Below are positions 51,471-62,054 of a DNA stretch of 64,000 bases, piece by piece. The DNA lies in the NCBI GenBank assembly GCA_903919125.1, contig CAIXGS010000048.1, positions 1 to 64,000 on the forward strand. The letters run 5' to 3'. Origin of the DNA: an uncultured Spartobacteria bacterium (lineage in GTDB: Bacteria > Verrucomicrobiota > Verrucomicrobiia > Chthoniobacterales > Chthoniobacteraceae). The translations under genes and the position numbers were made by a program. The notes under the pieces are model-generated. The model saw nothing but the letters and a program-made list of their open reading frames with translations. It ran no database searches and had not been told where the DNA came from. Within the stretch, counting starts at the first letter, position 1, and each line of letters opens with the position of its first letter.

Positions 51471-54377
51471 ATGCAATTTCCCAATGAACAGCGCCCAACA
51501 GCTGATTCCCCAGCGCTGGGCCAGACCCTTTTGGACGCTCAACTCAGCCCCTCGGACTCGTTCAGCAAAAGGCATTTGGGTTCCGACGCGAAGGCCATCC
51601 AGACTCTGCTTTCCAGCCTCTCCCTCCCCTCGATGGAGGCCCTCATCGCCGACACCGTGCCAGCGGCGATCCGCCTGCAAGCGCCGCTCCAACTTCCTCC
51701 CGCTAAGAGCGAAAGCGCTGCACTCGCCGAGCTGCGCCTACTCGCCAGCCGCAACACCCTTCATCGTAATTTTATAGGGCAGGGCTACTACGGTTGTCTC
51801 ACGCCTGCGCTCATTCAGCGTAACATTCTGGAGAACCCAGCGTGGTACACCGCCTACACTCCATACCAGGCGGAGATCGCGCAGGGTCGCCTTGAAGCCC
51901 TCGCAAACTTTCAGACCATGATCCTCGATCTGACTGGGATGGACGTGGCGAATGCGTCCCTCTTGGACGAGGCCACCGCCGCCGCCGAGGCGATTGCCAT
52001 GGCCCATTCCGTCACAAAAACGCCCGACCCCACCACGATTTTCCTGGATGCCGCCTGCCATCCCCAGACGCTGGCCGTGGTCTCAACCCGGGCCGAGGCG
52101 CTCGGACTTCGCATCCTCATTGGAGACGCCTTCGAGTGCCCGCTGGATCAGGGCGTTTTTGCCGTGCTCGTTCAGGTGCCAGACACTCTCGGGACTATTC
52201 GCGATTTCACGGCACTCGCCGATAAAGCGCATGCCGTTGGCGCGCTCTGTATTGTGGCGGCCGATCCGCTGGCCCTCACGCTGATCACGCCGCCCGGCGA
52301 ATGGGGCGCAGATATTGCGATTGGCTCGACCCAGCGCTTTGGGGTGCCTATGGGTTTTGGCGGGCCGCACGCTGCTTATATTGCTACACGGGAACCGTTT
52401 AAGCGTACCCTTCCGGGCCGGCTGGTAGGTCTCTCCAAAGATTCACAAGGCCATCCGGCTTATCGTCTGGCGCTCCAAACTAGGGAGCAACACATCCGCC
52501 GCGACAAGGCGACGAGCAACATTTGTACCGCGCAAGTGCTTCTCGCTGTGATGGCTTCCATGTACGCCGTCTACCACGGTCCGGAGGGCTTGCGCACCAT
52601 TGCACGGAGAATCCATGCCTTAACTGTCTTCCTGGCAAACGGACTCACTGCGGCAGGCCTGAAACTTCATGCGGGCACTTACTTCGATACGCTGACCATT
52701 TTAACTGAACCAGCTCAGCGGGATACACTTTTAGAAGCGGCTCTGAGCGCAGGGGTAAATCTGCGCTGCCTGGAGCAGGGCGTCGGGATTTCTCTGGACG
52801 AAACCTCCTCACTTTCGGACGTGAGCTTGCTGCTGTCCATTTTAGGGTGCGCCCCACAGGCCTCACTGGAAATAGGTGTGCCTGAGGCATTAAAGGCTGC
52901 ATCTGCGCTGGAAACGCGTCGCACCAGCTTTCTAAGCCATCCCGTTTTTCACAAATACCACACGGAGACCGAGATGCTGCGATATATTCGCAGCCTCGAA
53001 GCCAAAGACATTTCGCTGGTTCATTCCATGATTCCGTTGGGGTCTTGCACCATGAAACTCAACGCTACCAGCGAGATGCTACCGGTTTCGTGGCCTGAGT
53101 TTTCCGCGCTGCACCCCTTTTGCCCACCGGCTCAGGCTGCCGGTTATGCGGCCGTAATGGCAGATCTCGAGCGTTGGCTGGCGGAGATCACGGGCTTCGC
53201 CGCAGTGAGCCTCGAGCCCAACGCGGGCTCTCAAGGAGAATACGCAGGGTTGCTTGTCATCCGCGCGTTTCACAAAGCGAGAAACGAGGCGCATCGCGAC
53301 GTCTGCCTGATTCCCACCAGCGCCCACGGTACCAACCCAGCTAGCGCCGTCATGGTGGGGATGCGTGTCGTGACCGTCGGCTGTGGAGAGGACGGCAATA
53401 TTGAGCTCGCAGACCTCCAGAGCAAGGTGGAGAAACATTCCCATGAGCTTGCGGCCCTGATGGTAACCTATCCCAGTACCCACGGAGTATTTGAAGAGGG
53501 GATTCGGGAAATCTGCGCGCTCATCCACCAACACGGCGGCCAAGTGTACATGGACGGCGCCAACATGAACGCGCAAGTCGGTTTGTGTCGCCCCGGAGAT
53601 TTTGGTGCGGATGTTTGCCATCTGAATTTGCACAAGACGTTCTGCATCCCGCACGGCGGAGGCGGTCCGGGCGTGGGCCCCATTGGCGTGGCGGCGCACC
53701 TCGCGCCCTACCTCTCGGAGAAACAGCGGGGCGGAGCCAAAGACAGAGCGGGAGCCGTTTGCGCGGTCCCGCAAGGGAGCGCGAGCATTTTGGTGATTCC
53801 GTGGATGTACCTTCGGATGATGGGCGCCGAGGGTTTGACGGACGCTACGAAGCTGGCAATTTTGAACGCGAATTACATGGCGCACCGACTGGATCCGTAT
53901 TTCCCAGTGCTCTTCAAGGGTCGCACTGGCCGAGTCGCACACGAATGCATTTTGGATTTGCGAGGATTCAAGCTGACCACAGCGGAAGACGTGGCCAAGC
54001 GCCTCATGGATTACGGGTTCCATGCGCCGACCTTGAGCTGGCCAGTGGCGGGTACGCTGATGGTTGAGCCCACGGAGAGCGAATCCAAGGAGGAATTAGA
54101 CCGCTTTTGTGACGCGCTTATTGCGATCCATGCCGAGATGACGGCTGTCGAAAACGCGACGGCGCACCCGATTCACAACGTCTTAAAAAATGCGCCACAC
54201 ACGGCCACCGCGGTTTGTTCGGATACGTGGGATCGTCCCTACTCGCGGGAAGTCGCCGCGTTTCCTGCTCCGTGGGTGCGCAGCCAAAAGGTATGGCCGG
54301 CGGTTGGGCGTATCGACAATGTCTGGGGCGACCGCAATTTGTTCTGTGCCTGCGCGCCCGTAGCGCCGACGGAGTGA
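51471..54377 (+). CDS. gcvP: Glycine dehydrogenase (decarboxylating), P protein
   Basis: The 968-residue protein is the full-length homodimeric P protein of the glycine cleavage system. The N-terminal half has [30 protein letters not shown] and [19 protein letters not shown]. The C-terminal half has the PLP lysine K722 in [15 protein letters not shown] and [18 protein letters not shown]. It decarboxylates glycine and passes the aminomethyl group to lipoyl-GcvH. ATG 51471 gives the usual length; a GTG at 51360 would add 37 residues. No gcvT or gcvH gene is adjacent. Confidence 0.95.
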   Translation: MQFPNEQRPTADSPALGQTLLDAQLSPSDSFSKRHLGSDAKAIQTLLSSLSLPSMEALIADTVPAAIRLQAPLQLPPAKSESAALAELRLLASRNTLHRNFIGQGYYGCLTPALIQRNILENPAWYTAYTPYQAEIAQGRLEALANFQTMILDLTGMDVANASLLDEATAAAEAIAMAHSVTKTPDPTTIFLDAACHPQTLAVVSTRAEALGLRILIGDAFECPLDQGVFAVLVQVPDTLGTIRDFTALADKAHAVGALCIVAADPLALTLITPPGEWGADIAIGSTQRFGVPMGFGGPHAAYIATREPFKRTLPGRLVGLSKDSQGHPAYRLALQTREQHIRRDKATSNICTAQVLLAVMASMYAVYHGPEGLRTIARRIHALTVFLANGLTAAGLKLHAGTYFDTLTILTEPAQRDTLLEAALSAGVNLRCLEQGVGISLDETSSLSDVSLLLSILGCAPQASLEIGVPEALKAASALETRRTSFLSHPVFHKYHTETEMLRYIRSLEAKDISLVHSMIPLGSCTMKLNATSEMLPVSWPEFSALHPFCPPAQAAGYAAVMADLERWLAEITGFAAVSLEPNAGSQGEYAGLLVIRAFHKARNEAHRDVCLIPTSAHGTNPASAVMVGMRVVTVGCGEDGNIELADLQSKVEKHSHELAALMVTYPSTHGVFEEGIREICALIHQHGGQVYMDGANMNAQVGLCRPGDFGADVCHLNLHKTFCIPHGGGGPGVGPIGVAAHLAPYLSEKQRGGAKDRAGAVCAVPQGSASILVIPWMYLRMMGAEGLTDATKLAILNANYMAHRLDPYFPVLFKGRTGRVAHECILDLRGFKLTTAEDVAKRLMDYGFHAPTLSWPVAGTLMVEPTESESKEELDRFCDALIAIHAEMTAVENATAHPIHNVLKNAPHTATAVCSDTWDRPYSREVAAFPAPWVRSQKVWPAVGRIDNVWGDRNLFCACAPVAPTE

Positions 54378-54383
54378 GGACGC

Positions 54384-54965
54384 TTAGTTGTTACCCAAAT
54401 TCTCGGGCGCCTCGGTGAGAAACTTGAAAAGCGGCCCGTGGGTGCGCACGAGGGTTCTCCACAATTCCATTTGTACGTCTGGGTTCAAAATCGTGGCATC
54501 AGGTTCGTGAACGACCCAGATGTTACGACTCAACTCGTTTTCTAGCTGCCCTTTACTCCAGCCCGTATAGCCCTCGAATACACGGAGAATAGCCCCTTCA
54601 TCTTCAACAACCGTGCGCGCAGTCTCGGGGTTTAAGTCGTGCCGCCAACTCCAAGAACCACCGTTGGGGTGTGCCGCGTCCGGGATCCAGCGGAAGGCCA
54701 CCATCAGCAACTGGTCTGTGGCAACCGGGCCACCCATATAGACGGGCGCCATCGCGAGGAGATCAAGGTCATCATCTGGCAGTAGTTCGTTCAACCGTTT
54801 GCCACTGGGGCGATTCAGGATGACGCCAAAGGAGCCGTCCTCTTCGTCATTGATCGAAACGAATATGATAGCCTGTTCAAAGTTTTCGTCCCTCATGCTC
54901 GGATGGGCCAACAATAGGGTTCCCGCCAAGGAGTTCGATTCAGGCTCAACGTAAGGCACGATCAA
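54384..54965 (-). CDS. YqgE/AlgH family protein (DUF179)
   Basis: The 193-residue product has the AlgH pattern: LAGTLLLAHPSMRDENFEQA, VSINDEEDGSFGVILNRPSG, VYMGGPVATDQLLMV and FEGYTGWSKGQLENELSRNI. The family role is unknown; links to alginate regulation in Pseudomonas are indirect. The start is TTG 54965, or GTG 54959. It is convergent with gcvP, with only 6 bp between the stops. Confidence 0.9.
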   Translation of the reverse strand: MIVPYVEPESNSLAGTLLLAHPSMRDENFEQAIIFVSINDEEDGSFGVILNRPSGKRLNELLPDDDLDLLAMAPVYMGGPVATDQLLMVAFRWIPDAAHPNGGSWSWRHDLNPETARTVVEDEGAILRVFEGYTGWSKGQLENELSRNIWVVHEPDATILNPDVQMELWRTLVRTHGPLFKFLTEAPENLGNN

Positions 54966-55043
54966 ATTCTGCGAAATTCTCGGGCGAAGGCAAGCCTTGC
55001 AAAAAGTGATCCCGCAGGAACCTCAAGAGCCAGATCGCTATAA

Positions 55044-55628
55044 CTATTCGACACTCAACTCAGGAGTCATTCGCGATGTTCGCTTTACGAAAAAAAGCGT
55101 CTCCGTAGACCCGTAGCGCTTACGGCGCACGCACTCCCATTCTGAACACTCCGGCAACACCCATCGTTGGCCGACTTCCAGCACAAGCAGTCCGTTTTCC
55201 TGCAATGCCCCGAGGACACCCTGATTTCGAAGTAGTTCCGCCGCGAAATCGCGGGCCCCAGCGTCTTTTGCGTAGGGAGGGTCTGCAAAAATGAGGTCGA
55301 ACGCGGCGGTGCCTCCTTCCTTTTCGAGGAAACGGAACACGTCCATGCACAGGACATTAGCCTTGAGGCGCGTTTGTTTAAGGTTCTCCGCGATCACTTC
55401 GCAGGCTTTTCGATCGGCTTCCACGAGCGTCGCACTTTCAGCGCCACGACTCAGCGCCTCGATGGCGAGAGAACCAGTCCCAGCAAACAGATCCAGCACT
55501 CGTGCCCCCACGGTCGCCTCTCCCAAACTTGAAAAAATGGCACCGCGCACCATGTCCATAGTGGGACGCAGTTCAGTTTTTGGGAGGCGCAGGGGAATCC
55601 CGCCAGCACTGCCTGCAATCACGCGCAT
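55044..55628 (-). CDS. rsmD: 16S rRNA (guanine-966-N2)-methyltransferase
   Basis: The 194-residue enzyme shows MRVIAGSAGGIPLRLPKTEL, RPTMDMVRGAIFSSLG, SAM motif I VLDLFAGTGSLAIEALSRGA and the catalytic FADPPYAKDAGARDF (DPPY). It methylates G966 of 16S rRNA. The length matches RsmD. It lies 12 bp downstream of the AsmA-like gene on the same strand. Confidence 0.93.
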   Translation of the reverse strand: MRVIAGSAGGIPLRLPKTELRPTMDMVRGAIFSSLGEATVGARVLDLFAGTGSLAIEALSRGAESATLVEADRKACEVIAENLKQTRLKANVLCMDVFRFLEKEGGTAAFDLIFADPPYAKDAGARDFAAELLRNQGVLGALQENGLLVLEVGQRWVLPECSEWECVRRKRYGSTETLFFVKRTSRMTPELSVE

Positions 55629-55640
55629 CGGAAGAGTTGG

Positions 55641-57065
55641 CTACGGGTGGGATTTTGAGTCGCGGTTTGGATCGCGGGGCGCCTCGGTGGATTCCGCAGA
55701 GGGCGCTGGTTTAGTTTCCTTGGCGTCAGGCGCTTCCGCTTTGCGCGGCTTGAGAAAGCCACCCAATAAGCCACCCACGAGTTTGCCCAAATCTCCCCCA
55801 ACCACCCGCTCCATTAAATCGGTCTTGGGATTCTGCGCAGTGCCCGTCACTTGAAACGCCACGGATTGCCGCCCGTCAGCGTCCGGCGCAGTAAACCTAC
55901 CGCCCAGCAACTGCCCCATCTTCCCGCCAAGGAGGCGTCCTGGTAAGGTTAGCTGGGCATTGAGCTCCAACTCGCCTGAGAATCCGGCGCGACCCGGCGC
56001 TGAAAAGACGATGTCGCCACCGTTCAAATTGAAAGGGTCCAGCCAGAGGGAGCCCTCCCCGATGCGGAAGCGAACCTCGGCAAGCTGTAATTTTAACGTT
56101 GCAAGCTCCTGAATCTGAAATATTTGTCCAATAGATTTTAATAACTGAAGCTTGGGCATTGTCCCCTCTCGGATGTCTAGACGCCCGCCTCCAACCCAAG
56201 ACTTCTGATCCAGCCAAGGCCCCCGTAATTCCAAGGCGCCCTCGGCTGCCCCACTCAAGCGGGTGCCTGGCAATTCCTCGCTCATCACCGCCAAGTCCAC
56301 GCCCGTACCGCTGAGCTGCAATGTGAAAGGCTGCATGTCCGCCATACCCCACTCTGCACTTCCCTCGACGAGCCCGCCGCCGCAATGCGCCGTAAAATGT
56401 TTGGCGTAAAGCGTTTGATTTAAACATTCGAGACTGCTTTGAAATCCTGTAAGGGCGACCATCTCCAAAAAGGTGCCCTGTTTGATATGCAACTCTCCTT
56501 CGCTTTTCCCGCCACCCACCGCTCGAAGGGAGATATCGACTCCGGCCATCTGCATTTTGCTGCGACCATCCGCGCGCTGCCAATCCAACGAGGCGTTGGT
56601 CACGGTCAGTTCGCGCAAGGACGTGAGCGGATTTCTCAGAAAAAACGGAGAAGGCCCGCCGCTGGAAGTTTCCTTTTGCGCAGCGGCGTCCCCAGTTGGA
56701 GCAGTTCCAGCGGGTACAGGGGCCGGTTCCAGACGCACAAGACGCAGATCGGTAACGTTTAACGAAGAGAAAACGATATTCCCTTTTAAAAGCGGCAGCA
56801 ACCGAAGCTGTAGGCTGATCTCGCGAGCCGAAAGCGAATCGCCGCTCGTATTAAAAGCCGTGAAGTTGCCCAAGTCCGTCGCGCCAAGAATACCGGGCCG
56901 AAACGACTCGAAACGCACTTCCATTTGCAAAGCACGGGAAAGGCGCTCTCTGATCTGATTCTGCATCAGATCACTGCGCAAAAGGGCCCCGGCACTGAGC
57001 AGGCCGACAACCAGAAGCACTGCGAGACCGACCAGCGCGGTTAAAATTACCTTGGAAGAACTCAT
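55641..57065 (-). CDS. AsmA-like envelope protein
   Basis: The 474-residue protein has one N-terminal membrane anchor (LTALVGLAVLLVVGLLSAGA). A long beta-rich body follows: QNQIRERLSRALQMEVRFES, FSSLNVTDLRLVRLEP and LSGTGVDLAVMSEELPG. A C-terminal AsmA-like repeat reads KLQLAEVRFRIGEGSLWLDP, then GDIVFSAPGRAGFSGELELN. AsmA/YhdP-type proteins are thought to move lipids between membranes. The tail after residue 430 is Lys/Pro/Glu-rich. ATG 57065 is preferred. It is divergent from the lipid-kinase gene. Confidence 0.8.
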   Translation of the reverse strand: MSSSKVILTALVGLAVLLVVGLLSAGALLRSDLMQNQIRERLSRALQMEVRFESFRPGILGATDLGNFTAFNTSGDSLSAREISLQLRLLPLLKGNIVFSSLNVTDLRLVRLEPAPVPAGTAPTGDAAAQKETSSGGPSPFFLRNPLTSLRELTVTNASLDWQRADGRSKMQMAGVDISLRAVGGGKSEGELHIKQGTFLEMVALTGFQSSLECLNQTLYAKHFTAHCGGGLVEGSAEWGMADMQPFTLQLSGTGVDLAVMSEELPGTRLSGAAEGALELRGPWLDQKSWVGGGRLDIREGTMPKLQLLKSIGQIFQIQELATLKLQLAEVRFRIGEGSLWLDPFNLNGGDIVFSAPGRAGFSGELELNAQLTLPGRLLGGKMGQLLGGRFTAPDADGRQSVAFQVTGTAQNPKTDLMERVVGGDLGKLVGGLLGGFLKPRKAEAPDAKETKPAPSAESTEAPRDPNRDSKSHP

Positions 57066-57120
57066 CGCTGCTTTCACGTTACTCAGGTGAAGCACGTTGA
57101 AAAGGGGGAAGGCTAATCTT

Positions 57121-57996
57121 TTGAAAGATCACTGCATCATTTTGAATCCGGCGGCCCGAATTGCGCGACGGAAGCGCGTTGCAGAGCGGCTCGTGCCGTT
57201 GGCCCGCGAGGCTTGCATACGGCTCACGGAGAGTCCGGGCCATGCTACGGAGTTGGCGAGGATAGCGGTGGCAGAGGGCTTCAAAACGATTGTCGCTGGC
57301 GGCGGTGATGGGACGGTCAACGAAGTGCTGCGAGGCATCGCTGGGGCGCAGGTGCGTCTGGGTGTGCTGCCGCTGGGGACGATGAACGTTTTTGCGAGGG
57401 AGTTGGCGCTGCCGCTAAAGTGGGAGGCGGCTTGGGAGCGAATTTTGCGCGGCAATTCCCGCTGGGTGGATATGGGTTGGGTCAACGGGGCGCCGATCGC
57501 GCAGTTGGCTGGGGTGGGGTTCGACGCGGAAGTCGTGGAATCGGTGAGCGCGCGTTGGAAGTTGTATGCTGGGCCGCTAGCCTATGTGGCGGCGGCGTGT
57601 CGCAGGTTGGGGCGGCCACTTCCTCGTTTGACGGCGCAGGCTGCGGAGATCGGGACGCTCCCGGCCGCGTGGGTGCTGGTCGGGCTGGGCCGTTACTACG
57701 GAGGACCTTTCACGGTCTTTCCGCGCGGCAGCAATACCAACGGTCTTTTGGACGTCGTGGTGGTGGAGTCTTTTGATCCGAAAAAGGCGCTGAGCAGTCT
57801 GACACGTCTCGCGTGGGCGGGCCACACACAGCTGCAGGGCATTACGTATTTTCAAACCTCCAAGCTTTTGGTGCAAAGCAGCGCCGCGTCTCCGTCCGCG
57901 CTGCAGCAGCCTGCGTTGGAAGTAGACGGGGAATGGCGCGGCCGAGGGGCGGTGGAGTTCGGCGTGACGCCTCGCGGCCTATGCGTCGCGGTGTGA
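57121..57996 (+). CDS. Diacylglycerol kinase family lipid kinase
   Basis: The protein has the DAGK catalytic signature: IILNPAARIARRKRVAERLV, the nucleotide loop IVAGGGDGTVNEVLRGIAGA and LGVLPLGTMNVFARELALP. The C-terminal part has GVGFDAEVVESVS and LEVDGEWRGRG. It phosphorylates diacylglycerol or a related lipid. A strong GGGGGAAGG site (57104-57112) lies 8 bases before the TTG at 57121 and decides this start over TTG 57097. The membrane-lipid theme is shared with the divergent AsmA-like gene. Confidence 0.88.
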   Translation: MKDHCIILNPAARIARRKRVAERLVPLAREACIRLTESPGHATELARIAVAEGFKTIVAGGGDGTVNEVLRGIAGAQVRLGVLPLGTMNVFARELALPLKWEAAWERILRGNSRWVDMGWVNGAPIAQLAGVGFDAEVVESVSARWKLYAGPLAYVAAACRRLGRPLPRLTAQAAEIGTLPAAWVLVGLGRYYGGPFTVFPRGSNTNGLLDVVVVESFDPKKALSSLTRLAWAGHTQLQGITYFQTSKLLVQSSAASPSALQQPALEVDGEWRGRGAVEFGVTPRGLCVAV

Positions 57997-58046
57997 GTCG
58001 GTTCAGAAGACGGCTCTCACCGAGGAGCTCGACGAAGGCAGCGGCA

Positions 58047-58772
58047 CTACTTCAGCGCCGCGAGCTGCAGACGGGCGGCGTGCCACATGAAACCGGGGCC
58101 GGAGCGATCGGCGGCCTCCCCGTCAAACAAGGCTACAGCTTCTTGGAGCCACTTGATCCCTAAAGCTTTATCGCCGAACAACGCCTCATATAGACCTGCG
58201 TAATACTTCGCAAAAAACTGCACCTGCCGCGTGTGGCCCAAGCCTTTTTCATCGAGTTGAGCAAAAAGTGCTGCAGCAGTTAATTTGCCTTCCAGCATCT
58301 CGTAGATTCCTGGAAAGGGTTCGCGATCAAACTGAGTGTAAACCAAAAGTCCCTTGCGAGCCGCCTCAACTCCCTCGGCACGCGCCTGACAGAAGAATTT
58401 CCACACGCCGTTTTCACGATCCCGCCCATCGTAGGCGTGATACTTCTCAAACTGGGCGGCGGCAGCAGCGAACTTGCCACAGAAATAGTAAGCGATCCCA
58501 AGTCTCCAATGAGGAGCGTCTTGTGTGGGATCTAGCGCGATCATGCCTTCGTAATCTGCGACCGCATTGGCGAATTTGCCTAGGAAGAGACGGGCATCAC
58601 CGCGCTTAGAAAGTAGACTGACAGATTTGGGAGTCTTGGCGATTACCGCGCTGATGGTGCGCTCCTGATCATCGAACTGCTCATCCAAGGTCGCAGCCGC
58701 GAGTTCGCCGGACACGCTGAGTGCACGGAAAACCGAAGCCGAAAGTAGAAACTTCAGCGGTCTAGGGAGCAT
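58047..58772 (-). CDS. Exported TPR protein (NlpI-like)
   Basis: The 241-residue protein has a signal-like N-terminus (MLPRPLKFLLSASVFRALSV). TPR-like helical pairs follow: SVSLLSKRGDARLFLGKFAN, AVADYEGMIALDPTQDAPHW, and RLGIAYYFCGKFAAAAAQFE. The rest (WKFFCQARAEGVEAARKG and beyond) resembles a widespread lipoprotein-type TPR family, but no lipobox Cys is seen. Scaffold function in the envelope is likely; partners are unknown. It is convergent with the lipid-kinase gene. Confidence 0.85.
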   Translation of the reverse strand: MLPRPLKFLLSASVFRALSVSGELAAATLDEQFDDQERTISAVIAKTPKSVSLLSKRGDARLFLGKFANAVADYEGMIALDPTQDAPHWRLGIAYYFCGKFAAAAAQFEKYHAYDGRDRENGVWKFFCQARAEGVEAARKGLLVYTQFDREPFPGIYEMLEGKLTAAALFAQLDEKGLGHTRQVQFFAKYYAGLYEALFGDKALGIKWLQEAVALFDGEAADRSGPGFMWHAARLQLAALK

Positions 58773-58860
58773 TCCAGAGCTTATCGCCGAAATAAGGAAG
58801 AGCTCAAGTGGGAACGCTATCTGAACGCGCTTCTCTTAAGGCGCAAATCAGTTTACTCTA

Positions 58861-59493
58861 GTGAAATCTATGAAAGTGCTGTTCCCCGCCCTATTGCTCA
58901 CTTTATCTGCCATGACTTTATCTGCTGTTGAATCGGCGGTACCTGCCGCTACGAAACAAACCGAACGCATCACCTTCGGTGGCGGCTGTTTTTGGTGCAT
59001 TGAAGCGGTGTTTCAGCGCCTTAAAGGTGTGACGGCTGTCGCCAGCGGTTATGCCGGGGGCCAGATCGCAAACCCAACGTACAAACAAGTTTGTACAGGA
59101 GAAACCGGTCACGCGGAGGTGGTACAATTGGAGTTTGAGCCTTCAGTGGTATCTTACGAAAAACTACTCGATGTGTTCTGGGCCGCGCACGACCCGACCT
59201 CGTTAAACCGGCAGGGAAATGATCACGGAACGCAATACCGGTCGGTCATCTTCTTCGAAGGTGAAAAGCAGAAGGCGCTGGCTGAGAAATCTAAGGCGAC
59301 CGCGCAAAAGGATTACATGCTGCCCATCGTCACGGAGATCTCACCGCTCACAAAGTTTTATAAAGCCGAAGATTATCATCAAAACTATTACAATTTGAAC
59401 GGCACCAAAAACGGCTATTGTGCGGTAGTGATTACGCCCAAGCTTCAAAAACTGTTGCACAAGGGATTGATTGAGGAAACACCCGCCAAATGA
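58861..59493 (+). CDS. msrA: Peptide methionine sulfoxide reductase A, exported
   Basis: The 210-residue enzyme has a signal peptide (about 1-24) and the MsrA core. The catalytic Cys43 lies in [19 protein letters not shown], followed by [30 protein letters not shown] and [12 protein letters not shown]. It reduces methionine-S-sulfoxide, here in the periplasm. The recycling Cys pair at the C-terminus of some MsrA is absent; C46 and C57-region cysteines are candidates. GTG 58861 or ATG 58870 can start it. It overlaps the next gene by 4 bp. Confidence 0.94.
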   Translation: MKSMKVLFPALLLTLSAMTLSAVESAVPAATKQTERITFGGGCFWCIEAVFQRLKGVTAVASGYAGGQIANPTYKQVCTGETGHAEVVQLEFEPSVVSYEKLLDVFWAAHDPTSLNRQGNDHGTQYRSVIFFEGEKQKALAEKSKATAQKDYMLPIVTEISPLTKFYKAEDYHQNYYNLNGTKNGYCAVVITPKLQKLLHKGLIEETPAK

Positions 59494-59798
59494 CCGCGAC
59501 ATCCGCCACAACCCACTTGCCAATACCTCTCACCGGTGCAGAAAAACGCGCCCTGAGAGCCCGCGCGCAACTGTTGGACGCGGTCGTGCGCGTTGGCCAC
59601 GCTGGGGTCACTGACGCAGTAGTCGCGAGCCTGGATGAGGCACTACTTCAGCACGGTCTGGTGAAGGTGCGCTTCGCGGAGTTTAAAGAACAGCGTGACG
59701 AACTCGCTTCGCAATTGGCTCAACGCACGACGAGCCACTTAGTCCAGCAGGTGGGCAATGTGGCGGTGTTTTTCAGGGCACAAGAGTCTATAGACTAG
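59490..59798 (+). CDS. yhbY: YhbY family RNA-binding protein (CRM domain)
   Basis: The 102-residue protein is a single CRM domain: [60 protein letters not shown] and [11 protein letters not shown]. The usual GxxG of the domain reads VGHAG here. It binds rRNA in 50S precursor particles. It overlaps msrA by ATGA, so the two are coupled. Confidence 0.92.
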   Translation: MTATSATTHLPIPLTGAEKRALRARAQLLDAVVRVGHAGVTDAVVASLDEALLQHGLVKVRFAEFKEQRDELASQLAQRTTSHLVQQVGNVAVFFRAQESID

Positions 59799-59896
59799 AG
59801 CCCTCCGCCCGCTGGAGCGCTGAGTTCTACCCAGCATTCCCTTGTTCGCCCGATTAGATGCCGAGCTGGAGCCCGGCACCCACACAGAAACTTTTT

Positions 59897-61576
59897 ATGA
59901 TCTTGGATCCCAGCCGCAAATACCGCGCTTACCCGCCCATCTCCTTGCCCAATCGACAATGGCCCAGCCGGACGCTTTCCCACGCGCCGATCTGGTGCAG
60001 CGTTGACCTGCGCGACGGTAATCAGGCGCTCGCAGTTCCGATGAACGTCTCCCAAAAGCTGGAGCTTTTTGACGCCTTGGTGCGCTGCGGTTTCAAGGAA
60101 ATCGAAGTCGGCTTCCCTGCCGCTTCCAACACGGAATTCGCGTTTATGCGTCGTCTTATTGAAGACGGTCGTATTCCAGAAGATGTTACTGTTCAGGTTC
60201 TTGTGCAGGCGCGTGAGGATCTCATTCAGCGCACCGTCGAATCTCTCGCGGGAGTGCGCAAGGGCATCATTCACCTCTACAATTCCACCTCTCCCGCCCA
60301 ACGCCGTATCGTGTTCGGTTTAGAAAAGCCGCAAATTGTCGAGATGGCGCGCAAGGGCACGCGTTGGATCAAGGAGCGTCTACCGAGTTTGGCGGGATCG
60401 GACATCCGGCTGGAATACTCGCCGGAAAGTTTCTCCGCGACTGAGGTCGAATTTTCGCTAGAAGTCTGCGAGGCGGTGATGGCGGAATGGGGCCCCACCC
60501 CAGAACGGAAGGTCATTTTGAACCTGCCCGACACTGTCGAAGTCGCCATGCCCAACGTGTACGCGGACCAGATTGAGTGGTTTTGTACGCATCTCAAAAA
60601 CCGAGACGCGGCGATCATCAGCGTCCACACGCACAACGATCGGGGCACGGGCACGGCGGCGACGGAATTGGCTCTGCTGGCTGGTGCGGAGCGCGTGGAG
60701 GGGACTCTTTTTGGCAACGGGGAACGTACAGGCAATCTGGACATCATCACCGTAGCCCTGAATTTATACATGCACGGGATCGCGCCGGAGTTGGATTTTT
60801 CGAAGATCAACGCTTTGAGGGATGTGTACGAGCGTTGCACCGGAATGCACGTACCACCGCGGCACCCTTACGCGGGAGAGTTGGTGTTTACGGCGTTTTC
60901 GGGATCGCATCAGGATGCCATTCGCAAGGGTTTGACGCAGTGGGAAGGCGAGGCAGGGGAAGCAGGGAAGGCGATTTGGGACATCCCTTATCTCACGATT
61001 GATCCGTCGGATTTGGGTCGGGAATACCGGGAGGTCATTCGCGTCAACAGCCAGTCGGGAAAAGGCGGGGTGGCGTACTTGTTGGAAAGCGAGTTCGGGA
61101 TTGAGCTGCCCAAGGATATGCAGCGCGAGTTCGGACCGTTGGCTAACGACGCAGTAGACGCGCTCGGGAGAGAGGTCACTGCAGAAGAATTAAAGACGAT
61201 GTTTTGGAAGGAATACGTGGACCGGCGGGCTCCGTTGGAATTGCACCACTTCCACGCAGACGGCGTCTCCGGCGTGTTTCGCTGCCGAGCGAGTCTACGG
61301 CGAAACGGAGCGGAACTTGCGGTGACAGGGGAGGGCAACGGGCCGATAGCCGCGTTCGTGAGCGGACTGGCCCACGCGGGCGTGGCTCCGTTTGAGGTGG
61401 TGGATTACCGGCAGGCCGCCTTAGGGAGCGGGACGGAGGCCAGCGCTATTTCCTTCGTCAAAATTCGTACGCCCGAAGGCCGCGAAGTTTGGGGAGCGGG
61501 GGTGAACACGCACATTCAATTAGCGTCCATCGAAGGAGTGCTCAGCGCCTTGAACCGCGCGCAAGCCAGCCGCTAA
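59897..61576 (+). CDS. leuA: 2-isopropylmalate synthase (LeuA2 type)
   Basis: The 559-residue enzyme is the long LeuA2 type, with WCSVDLRDGNQALAVPM carrying the metal-binding Asp and catalytic Arg. GFKEIEVGFPAASNTEFAFM and the metal-binding HTHNDRGTGTAATELAL follow. The C-terminal allosteric LeuA dimer domain covers about 440-555. It makes 2-isopropylmalate from 2-oxoisovalerate and acetyl-CoA, the first step to leucine. ATG 59897 is preferred over ATG 59858. It precedes queD by 5 bp. Confidence 0.94.
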   Translation: MILDPSRKYRAYPPISLPNRQWPSRTLSHAPIWCSVDLRDGNQALAVPMNVSQKLELFDALVRCGFKEIEVGFPAASNTEFAFMRRLIEDGRIPEDVTVQVLVQAREDLIQRTVESLAGVRKGIIHLYNSTSPAQRRIVFGLEKPQIVEMARKGTRWIKERLPSLAGSDIRLEYSPESFSATEVEFSLEVCEAVMAEWGPTPERKVILNLPDTVEVAMPNVYADQIEWFCTHLKNRDAAIISVHTHNDRGTGTAATELALLAGAERVEGTLFGNGERTGNLDIITVALNLYMHGIAPELDFSKINALRDVYERCTGMHVPPRHPYAGELVFTAFSGSHQDAIRKGLTQWEGEAGEAGKAIWDIPYLTIDPSDLGREYREVIRVNSQSGKGGVAYLLESEFGIELPKDMQREFGPLANDAVDALGREVTAEELKTMFWKEYVDRRAPLELHHFHADGVSGVFRCRASLRRNGAELAVTGEGNGPIAAFVSGLAHAGVAPFEVVDYRQAALGSGTEASAISFVKIRTPEGREVWGAGVNTHIQLASIEGVLSALNRAQASR

Positions 61577-61581
61577 CGACC

Positions 61582-62037
61582 ATGCCGTTTCGAGTCTGCA
61601 AATCGTTTGAAATCGAGAACGGACACATGCTGTCCAAACACCCGGATAAGTGCCGGTTTCCGCACGGACACACCCGCAAAGTGGAATGTGTCCTGGTGGC
61701 CGACAGCCTTGATGAGAACGAGATGGTGTGCGACTTCAAGGTGGTTAAAGGCCTCCTGAGCGGATTTTTAGAGCAGTACGATCATGCGCTTTGCATGAAC
61801 ACTGCCGACCCGCAATACGCTCATTTCAAAGCAGTTTATGGAGAGAGGGTCATTGGCTTTGAGCAGCTGGATCCCACAACGGAAGTGCTTGCGCAGGCGG
61901 TTTACGAACATTTGCGCAGGGAGCTTGCGGCGTACGTTAGCGGGCCGCAGAGCAGTTATCCTGTGCGCGGATGTGTCCGGCTGGAGCGGGTGCGCGTGTG
62001 GGAAACGACGAGTTCTTGGGCGGAGTACTGGTCGTAA
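61582..62037 (+). CDS. queD: 6-carboxy-tetrahydropterin synthase (QueD) family protein
   Basis: The 151-residue protein has the zinc ligands of the family: H15 in ENGHMLSKH, and H28 and H30 in CRFPHGHTRKVEC, with the catalytic Cys24. YDHALCMNTADP, FKVVKGLLSGFLEQYDHAL and RVRVWETTSSWAEY complete the fold. It would make 6-carboxytetrahydropterin for queuosine or a related pterin. No other queuosine gene is near. ATG 61582 follows the leuA stop by 5 bp; the longer frame is rejected. Confidence 0.88.
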   Translation: MPFRVCKSFEIENGHMLSKHPDKCRFPHGHTRKVECVLVADSLDENEMVCDFKVVKGLLSGFLEQYDHALCMNTADPQYAHFKAVYGERVIGFEQLDPTTEVLAQAVYEHLRRELAAYVSGPQSSYPVRGCVRLERVRVWETTSSWAEYWS

Positions 62038-62054
62038 ATCTGGACGGAGTTGCT

